From positions 4,216,001-4,280,000 of the forward strand of contig NC_083520.1 in NCBI RefSeq assembly GCF_032362555.1: 64,000 nt of DNA, written 5' to 3'. Source of the DNA: Amyelois transitella. Taxonomy: Eukaryota > Arthropoda > Insecta > Lepidoptera > Pyralidae. The notes beneath the pieces were generated by a model. That model made no database searches, was not told the origin of the DNA, and saw nothing but the letters and a program-made list of their open reading frames with translations. Shown here one piece after another: positions 36,301-45,500 of the stretch (position 1 is the first letter of the stretch; each line of letters opens with the position of its first letter). The position numbers and the translations under genes were made by a program.

Positions 36301-39300
36301 TGACTTTGAGAAATTACTGAAAGCGGGATATTTGTCGAGTTTTGCTGCCTGTGTGTGTATATCATGTGTGTGTGTGTGAATTCTGGGATATTAATGTAAC
36401 ATTTTAGTGAGTCTTATTTTTTTTTCAAACAAGCTTTTACCCACCGCTTCGCCCGCGCCAATTTAGTTCCACAAATAAAATATTACAGGATTTTTCGCAA
36501 ATCCCACGGAAACTATGGTTTTTACCGGGATAAAAAGTGCCCTATGTCCTTTTCCAAACTCGAAATTATATATACGCAATATTTCAAGAAGACAGGTTAA
36601 GTAGATAACGTGTAAAGAGACAACAAATATAATAAACTTTCCATCGTATTGCCCATCCAGATGCCTGCAGCTCCGCCCGTGTAAGTCGAAAACCCCTAAT
36701 CCACATTAGACAACTATATGTTCAATTAAAATTTCTAGACCCAGCATATTGAGCTGTGCGTTTTCTATCAGTCGTTCACTCCGTAACAGAAGAGTTTTAT
36801 AAAGGTAGATTCGAGATCGGGAATTAAGAGAAATCCTCTCTTAGTGACCTTTAGAACACATAAGGTATATACCAAATTTCAAATCTCTAGACCCAGCGAT
36901 ATGGTCTGTGCGTTGATATATCAGTTAATAAGTCAGTCAGTGTCCTCTTTATATTTTTAGATATTGTTATTATTTCATAGTATGCATTCAAAACATTTTT
37001 AAAATTATTCGATAAAATAAAATTTTCTCTTAGGTACTAGAAATGGATACTTATCTTTGTAGAATCTCTACGCCGGTTCGACTTTCGTAGGCTGATACAA
37101 TGCTCGTAGCACGTCTACAAAATGTTCTAGTGATAATAGAATAAGCTCTTCACTCGTACTTCCAAGGTTCAATATATACCTATAGCTCATCGATATATAG
37201 CCGCGCTGTAGTGAATTTCTCTAGAATTTATTCAACGTTAGTATATAGGTATATACAGTTATATATAAGTATAGTTTTTAGTGTTTCAGTTCTAGGTTTA
37301 CCAATTTATTGCACATAATAATCTACTACTGTAGGCATTTAAATAAATTGCACGTTATTTCTGAAACGGATAACGAACACGAATGCTGAGCCACAATGTT
37401 CGCAATATTTCTGCTCCAAACCTGTCCAAAACATAATATCTGCGATCTGCTATCCTACATTTGCTCGAATATTCCACAGACAAGTTTATTTGAAATACAA
37501 ATTGAAAATGAACGAAATTTTTTTAAGCGCTTACTTTTATCATCAATAAATTTTGAACGGCTGAAAAGATTTTTATCAAAATACTGAATTCTTATAAACA
37601 AATGCATTAATTTACTTTCAAACGGCATTGAGGCATACCTACCTGTTTTTCCTCGGGTACATACGTACTCTTATTAAATATTTTCTTTACTTCTCCTACG
37701 TTTCATGTGCAAAATTGAGGTTATTCACATGCTTCCCACCCCCTCAATTAATCACTTTATCCATGTACTAGTCTTTTATTTAAATTAAACAAATCTGAAA
37801 ACACTACATATGTAAAGACGGCAGTCACATAATAACGTCATACTTGTATCTTTTAATCGTTATTTTAATAATAGTGATTTCTACGTAAAATGTGCCGATG
37901 AAAATCTCTAAGCATCAAAGTATTTCTTCTTATATTTATACGTAATACATCTAAGGTCGCGGGAATGCCAGTAAACGTGAATCGGAAATAGCTACCTATT
38001 TCTATTCAGTGGAAGCGTCGATGTTTCTAACTTCTTTAAGTTAGTTCTATTTTGTGCTTTTTTTTTTGTTTTATTTACGTGTAACGACGTGTCAGCACTC
38101 TTAATAGATGACGTGAAGGAATTAACACTATATCTCAGGTAAAACTGATGATGTAAGCTGGACTAGGCTTTTGATTAGACTGTCGTATTAACAGAGCCAC
38201 GGTCGTGAAATCGCTCCGCAATTAAATTGAGTACATAGTTTTACACGTTTTATCCATGCAATCAAACTTAGGTACGCTTTAAAACTTTCAAGAATTATAT
38301 TATCGAGTGGTAACTTTGCCTCGAAATTATTATTACGATAAAATTATTTAAATTTAGCTTCAGGTATAAGATGTTGAAGATAAACTTAGGCTTTGAAGCA
38401 GAAAATAAAGGAATACAAATAATAATAGTGTATGATTACAGGACGAACTGGAATCATCATTGCGCCTAGTTCACGCGGTTGCGAGTGGGGCCACGGGTGC
38501 GTTGTGCGTCACCCAGCGGTATGGAAGGCTACTGGCTCCACTACATGTGAGCAGGTGGGACTCTGTCCGCGCCAGGGCAGACCTCGCCGCGAACATACTC
38601 CATCAGTTAGGATTAGAGAATGCTGGTTAGTACTTTGTTCTTTTTGGGGTCGATTGATTTGTATTTTCTGGACTTATGGCGTTGCTTGTTGCATTTTTTT
38701 ACTAAGACATCAAAATTTCTATCACAGATTTTCTCACGGCCGTTTCCCAAGGGCTAGTGATGGGGGCGACGATTCCAGAACGTGCTGTTGGGGCAAGGGC
38801 CATAGCCTTGCGTGCTGATGGCGTTGTCAACAGCGCTGTGGCCTGGCAGAGGTTTGGGACAGCTGACCCTGTGGTGTCTGCTTCGCCGCCCTTGGAGGAA
38901 CAGCCTAATCCTGAATACCCTTGGTAAGTTATATCTTATAGGTAATTTCCGCTCGAAACAGATGTGAATGTAGAGATATTTTCCAGCAGACTTATTCACG
39001 AATTATGACAATGACAAATCTTATTTCCCATCGCTCTAACAGTTAACCAAAATGTAAAGAGTGAGAATATAAAATAAAGGTATGCTTTGAAAACGATCTT
39101 TAATTATGTACTGCGCGGAGGTAGCCGTTATTAAAAGTTTCCAACGGAATATTTTGTAAGTTACAAACTAATACTAATTAACACTTTGAAGATACTAGAA
39201 ATTTGAAACAAAATTCTATAATTAAAAAACAGTATACTCTTTCTGCACAGATTTTAAAGGCAATTAAATTAAGGGAAAGCTTTATGAACTTGGGTTTCTC

Positions 39301-42300
39301 CCCCTTGGCATATCAACCGGTACCTAACTATTAATCTTAACCTTTTGAACGTGGTTCGAATATTTTCCAAGACTACTGGCATTGTCCAAGCCGATTAAAG
39401 AATAAAGACGTGAATATACTTATGTAAAAAAATGTTTTTCGTTCATGATTCTAGGTACGAATCAGTTCACAACAGCAAAACACTTCGATCTACAAAGTTC
39501 ATGCCTCCAAGCCCTGGGGCCACCATGGAGGGGTGGTGGACATACCCTTATTACAACTGCGAAGCGAAACGCTGGTTGCTGTCATATACTGTGCCCGTTG
39601 CTACAATCCGAGGGTAATTTACCATATTTATAACTATGGGAACGTTACTTTGTAACAGCATTGATCCTCAAAGGAAACAGCTGTGATTTATTGATAAGAT
39701 TTAAAAAAAAGAAGGAAGAAAAGCATCGGTTAAATAAAGCTGATATAAGTCGTGTCCCAAGCTTAAGCTTTCCATTCTCTTCATCAATGAAAACCGAATT
39801 ACCTACGGAGTTTTAGCATACCTATAATTCTGGCAAGGTATCCTAAGTAAATTACCTATCTTATTATTCATTTTACGAAATCTCTGAGGTTATTATAGAA
39901 GATAGATGATGGAAAGATAAGGAATATGCCTTAACGTTAGGGAATTGCTCCGGTGATCAGCACTTGCTCCTCAAGTACTAAGAAAATCGACCTTTTTCTT
40001 GATTATACGGCTTTTATAATGCTTTTTAACCCTCCATATACCTAATGTCTGATTAAAATCTGAAAGTTTCACTGTAAATTCAACATTATGTCTTCGTGAA
40101 ATAAGCTTTAAATTTGCGTTTCAGGTTAAAAGGCATCGTTTCGCTGGATATAGACATATCTAGTTTAGAGATCAACCAGTGCGAAGTTATCGCTGATGAA
40201 GAAAATGATAACCAAATATATTCTTTCCACGGCACCCATAAGTGCCCTAATGAGACCACTTACGTGAGTAATTAGATCTTATCACAACTAGAAGTATCTT
40301 GATTGATTCTTTCTTAATGATATAGGTAACTAATTATTGTCTATGCTCCGGGGCTTTGCTCCCTAAGGAATTTACAGCTTATGCTAAGTACTTCTTCCTC
40401 TTGGCTATAGTCCCGATTACCTACATCCACAGCACTCTGTCTAGGAGCTCGGAGTACGCCCTAATAATCGATCGCTGAAAAAATAATTTTTCACTTTCAT
40501 TTCAGTGTGAATACAAACCGAATAGAGAAGTAACTGTACGACATTCGGGATGGGCCCGTGGACTGTACATTTGCAGATGTCGCCCAGGATATTACTCTAT
40601 AAATCATCCAGAGGGATTTAACGGGTCTTTAGTAGAAGGTATGGTTGTTGTTCTAAGTTAGTTTAGTCGTGCATTCAGCTGTGTATTGTGGCCCAAATAG
40701 CTTGACACAGGTACTTAGCTAACTAAACTGTATTTAATGTACCTATTTTATAGGTACAATCAACCGACAGATCAAATTATCCTACATAGAACTCTATAAC
40801 GCCGTTATAGAGAGTAGATTGTTAAGCTGTTGACTATGCAAAGTAATAGATAGTAATTGTACCTAAGCAAATAGGTCTATAATTATATAAGATCGACTAA
40901 AACCACTACGAAAAATTACCAATACGTAATGTAGAACAGATAATTATGTATGTACCTATGAATCAGTCAAGAGAAAGCTCTTCACATTATCTTTGCTTGG
41001 GTACTTCCAAAAACAATTCGTTAATGTTTGACAGTGACAGACAAGATTTTGGTTTATTTATGATTTCGAACGTAAGTGATTTTTCTTGAATGTAGTGGAA
41101 ATAACAAAAAAGATCACTTGTATGTATAAAAATTGCGAAAAAAAAAAACTCGAACTGCGAAGAAAAATTAAAACAAAACAATAATTATTTTAATTACTGA
41201 TTTTAGAAAAGCATGACTTTTACCAAGTCAATAAAATTTCCTTAAATATTTTTATTGACTTGGTAACACTAAGTTTGTTTGTAAACAAAGAAAACTTTTG
41301 TGTAAAAGAAACAGAATCTTCGATAAATATTACAATTTGTCTGTAATTTTTCAGTTGCGTATCAAGAATATCAAGAAAACCGATTAGATAACTGGAGCGA
41401 ACCGTACGAGTGTTTAAAATGCCAACCTGGTTGCGAAACATGCCGCGGTCCAGAGCCCTGCCTGGCAACTTACAACTGGCCTTTTCGGTAGGCACATTTT
41501 AAGGATTTTAAGTTTGTTTGAAGGCCTGTTCGGCGCAGTGGTATTGTACCGGGTTTGATCATCTTTAAAAACAATTTTAATCTGTTCTTTCAGTTATTTA
41601 GGTACATGACAAAGATCACAAAAGTAATGTGCTAACTTTGGGAACAAATGATTTATTAAATCAGTTTAATAGTTAGTGTTTGAGCTTATTAAGACACATT
41701 CAGACACCTGTGGAAGGTAACCCTAACTGATGGTTAAAGTGACCTGAAATAAGTAAAGTATTTTGGATCAACTCATACCCTGAGCAGCATTGCAATACAG
41801 TAGAATTTAGGTAGACTATGAATTCTGCTAAGAGTACACATTTAACAAGAAACATGACTTAAAGTTTAAACATCTGTGTGAGTTTAAATGATTGTAGGAC
41901 AGTTTGTTATGCCATATCTATGCAATATTGCAATAATAAATAATGATAACTTAATTTTTGTTAAACATTTCAGGATATCCCTCCTAGTAATATCAGTGAG
42001 TTGTGCTGTGATGACGGTTCTACTAGCCATCTACACAAGACACCATCGGCGAGTGAAGGTGTTCCGGGTAGCGAGCCCGGTCTTCCTGTCCATTACGTTA
42101 CTGGGATGTGCTATTATGTATATGGAGGTAAATATCCAACCGTACAAGTTTTTATAAAATGTCAAAATGTGATGAAATTTAAAAAATGGAATTAACTTAA
42201 TTTAAAGAAAATTATGACACATAGAAAAATTATACATTATATATTTAACGGCCTCTGTGGCTCAGCGGTACTACGCTTGTCTGTGACACCGGAGGTCCCG

Positions 42301-42487
42301 GGTTCGAATCCCGGTCAGGGCATGATGAGAAAAGAACTTTTTCTGATTGTCTTGGGTCTTGGATGTTTATCTATATAAGTATTTATTATAAAATATAGTA
42401 TCGTTGAGTTAGTATCTCGTAACACAAGTTTAGAACTTACTTCGAGGCTAACTCAATCAGTGTAATTTGTCCCGTATATATTTATTT

Positions 42488-42531
<44 letters not shown>

Positions 42532-45500
42532 ATACATAGTCACGTCTATATCCCTCACGGGGTAGACAAAGCCAACAATCTGAAAAGACTGATAGGCTAC
42601 ATTCAGCTGTTTGGCTTAATGATAAAATTGAGAATCAAATAGTGTCAGGTTGCTAGCCCATTGCCTACAAGAACAATCCCAAGTTTAAATTCCTATCCCT
42701 TCGTCGCCTTTTACGACATCATACACATAGGTGGTATTTTCCTTAATTTAGTGTAGTTGTTCTTACTACCAGAAATAAAAATACAATTCAACCAGAACAA
42801 ATTGATAATTTAACTCTTTTTTTCTTTCAGATGGCAGCTATATTCCCAGTGTTGGATAGATATTCATGTATAGCGACAAAATGGACTCGACACATGGGAT
42901 TTTGTATCACGTACACTGCCTTGCTCATGAAAACATGGAGGTATTTGCAGTCATTATAAATTTAACACCTTCTCTAAGTCATCCTCTATATCAGTGTAAC
43001 CCTTCATTAAATAAATTCTTCAAATGTTAACTTAAAATTTATTTATTTATGCTCTATTGTTTAATACAATCTGTACAGCACAATAAGCATTAAACTTAGT
43101 ATTTCTCCAAAAACAAAAAGTATTGGCATAACTTTAAAGGTCCCATTTTTGCAATTCCCCCCTTTTCAATTTAAAATTCATACACTTCTTGCCCAAAATC
43201 GTAGAGAGATTTTTATTGTTCCACTTGTTTTGATCCCTTTTTGGTATTATTTCAACATTCTACCATCTAGCTTAACATGACCATAGATGCTTTTGATTAT
43301 TCACTCATTCTTCCCCATGAGGGATAAAGAAAGACGTAAAATTTGTATGCATTCGTGTTGCAGGGTATCCCTTACATACCGAGTGAAGTCTGCCCATAAG
43401 TTGAAGTTGACCGACAAACAATTATTACAATGGATGGCGCCGATTCTTCTCATCATGCTGGTCTACTTGGGGACGTGGACGCTGTCCGCGCCGCCCGATG
43501 CTGAAGTTGTAAGTTGACATACCCTCTTCATTATAGAAATTGGAATAATATTAGGCAATAAAAAAGTTATATTATATGCAATTTTTTATACTTGAAAGTC
43601 TTACCTGTACATTCAACTGGATGCGGAACCATGATTTAATAGATATGGGTTTGGCTTTCCCTGCAAAGGTTGCGGAGTTCAGATAGGCGTCGCTTTGCGT
43701 AAAAACTTGACTTACCCAATCAAGGATCCACGGTCAAGGATGTACCCCCGGCTCCACTCCTTCACGACTCTGTGGCGCAACGGCAGTGCGCTTGTCTGAC
43801 TCAATAGGTGTCGGATTCGTATCTCGGTCATGGCATGATAAGAAACGAATCTTTTCTGATTGGCCTGGCTCCTGGATGTTTATCATAACACAAATTTAAA
43901 ACTTACTTCGATGTGTGTGATAAAAATAAAGTAGTGATAATGTAACCGAGACTATAGTCTGAAGGAAGAAGACTTGAATCTTCAAGTGTAATGTGTCTTT
44001 ATTACTTATTACTTTACGGGATAATTTAAAACCTTTGTATGTCCATCCTCATATTCTGATATTTTTAAGATTCAGGTGATAATGAAATTTCCCTCAAAAT
44101 GTTTTTAATTGTAATTTTCAGATCAAAGACAATAAAGGATTGAAATTCAAGCAATGCACGTATAACTGGTGGGATCATAGTTTAGCTATAGGTAAGTTTC
44201 AATTTATTTATAAGTAAATATTTAATTATCACGTGGCAGGTTATTCTGTGAAAAATCGTAGGAATTTGTGAGAAATCAAAATATAATAATAATAAGTTTT
44301 TAATTATTTTCAGGTGAAATTCTTTTTCTACTATGGGGCGTGAGAGTGTGCTATCGGGTTAGACACGCCGAGAGTCTGTACAACGAGGCGCGGCTCATAT
44401 CCATAGCTATTTACAACATCTTCACCGTCAACTCTATGATGATCGCTTTCCAGTGAGTTATTTGTAGGATATTGACAAAATTTTCCATTTTTTTTAAGCT
44501 TCAACAGCAAAAAACACGATGTCTATTGGGTCGTTTAATATTATACTAATCAATATCTCATGCTATATTTATCTCGTTTCAGTTTACTCATCCTGCCACA
44601 AGCCGGGCCGGACATAAAATATCTTTTAGGATTTATTAGAACACAGCTGTCAACATCCACCACAGTGTTATTGGTATTCTTACCTAAGGTATGTTTTTAC
44701 AGTTTACTTCAGTGTACTTCATATAGAAAAACGCTTTGAATTGAACTTACACGCAAAAGCTAGTATTCAGTAGGAACGGTATTGTAAAGAAGTTTACGTA
44801 CTTAATGTTAGATTCTTACTCCATTGTAAAATGACGGTCATATTTTCCGTGTATCTTCTTTTGACAGACGTGATAATATGTTTGTTATATACTTTTATTT
44901 GGTCAACCAGGTGCTACGCGTAGTTCGCGGTACGGGAGATACGTGGGACAGCCGAGCTCGAGCCCGAGGCGTTCCCGCCTCGTCTTCCCTCAACGGCATC
45001 GGGTTAGTGCCTGACGAACCTCCCGACCTCTATCAGGAGAACGAGGAACTAAAGGTGACAATTTTGAATTACATTTATTTTTAGAAAAATGACAGTCTCT
45101 ATGTTGCGTGTCTATGGTGCTGGAGATACGTGGGGCAGTTGAGTTCAAACCCGAGGAATTCTCGCTTCGTCTTATAAACGGCATCGGATTAGTGCCTGAC
45201 CTCTATCAAGTGAACGAGGAACTAAACTTTAACTTTTTCTGATTGGCTTGGGTCTTGGATGTTTATCTATATAAGTATTTATTATAAAATATAGCATCGT
45301 TGGGTTAGTATCTCGTAACACAAGTCTCGAACTTACTTCGAGGCTAACTCAATCTGTGTAATTTGTCATGTATAAAAAAAAAAAATTTGAAACTCATATT
45401 CAGGTGGTTTCAAACGAAAAATGACAGACGCTATAATGTGTGAACTGACTATGGTAAAGACCTCTATCAAGAGAACGAGGAACTAAAAAACTAAGAAAGT

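Larger units (their letters stand above)
24304..38441 (+). other. First coding intron of the receptor gene (14.1 kb)
   Basis: No exon with matching phase or family similarity was found inside. Contents: two perfect 26-bp hairpins (24403, 25845), R1, R3 and Helitron-like repeats (listed separately), a (GT)n run at about 36350-36385, and AT-rich DNA with nothing recognised (25930-26930, 27040-28400, 28700-29290, 31760-32260, 32480-33430, 33570-34510, 35040-35720, 36970-38440). Long first introns of receptor genes often hold enhancers, but none can be identified by eye. Confidence 0.6.

Noticed and set aside
36350-36385. (GT)n run as a regulatory feature
   Set aside because: Ordinary short microsatellite in an intron.
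38432-38818. 128-codon + strand frame
   Set aside because: It lies across receptor exons 2 and 3 and the intron between them in the wrong register. The spliced frame matches the receptor family; this one matches nothing.
42250-42322. Functional tRNA gene
   Set aside because: It has A and B boxes but is fused to a conserved SINE body and poly(A) tail, with sister copies nearby.
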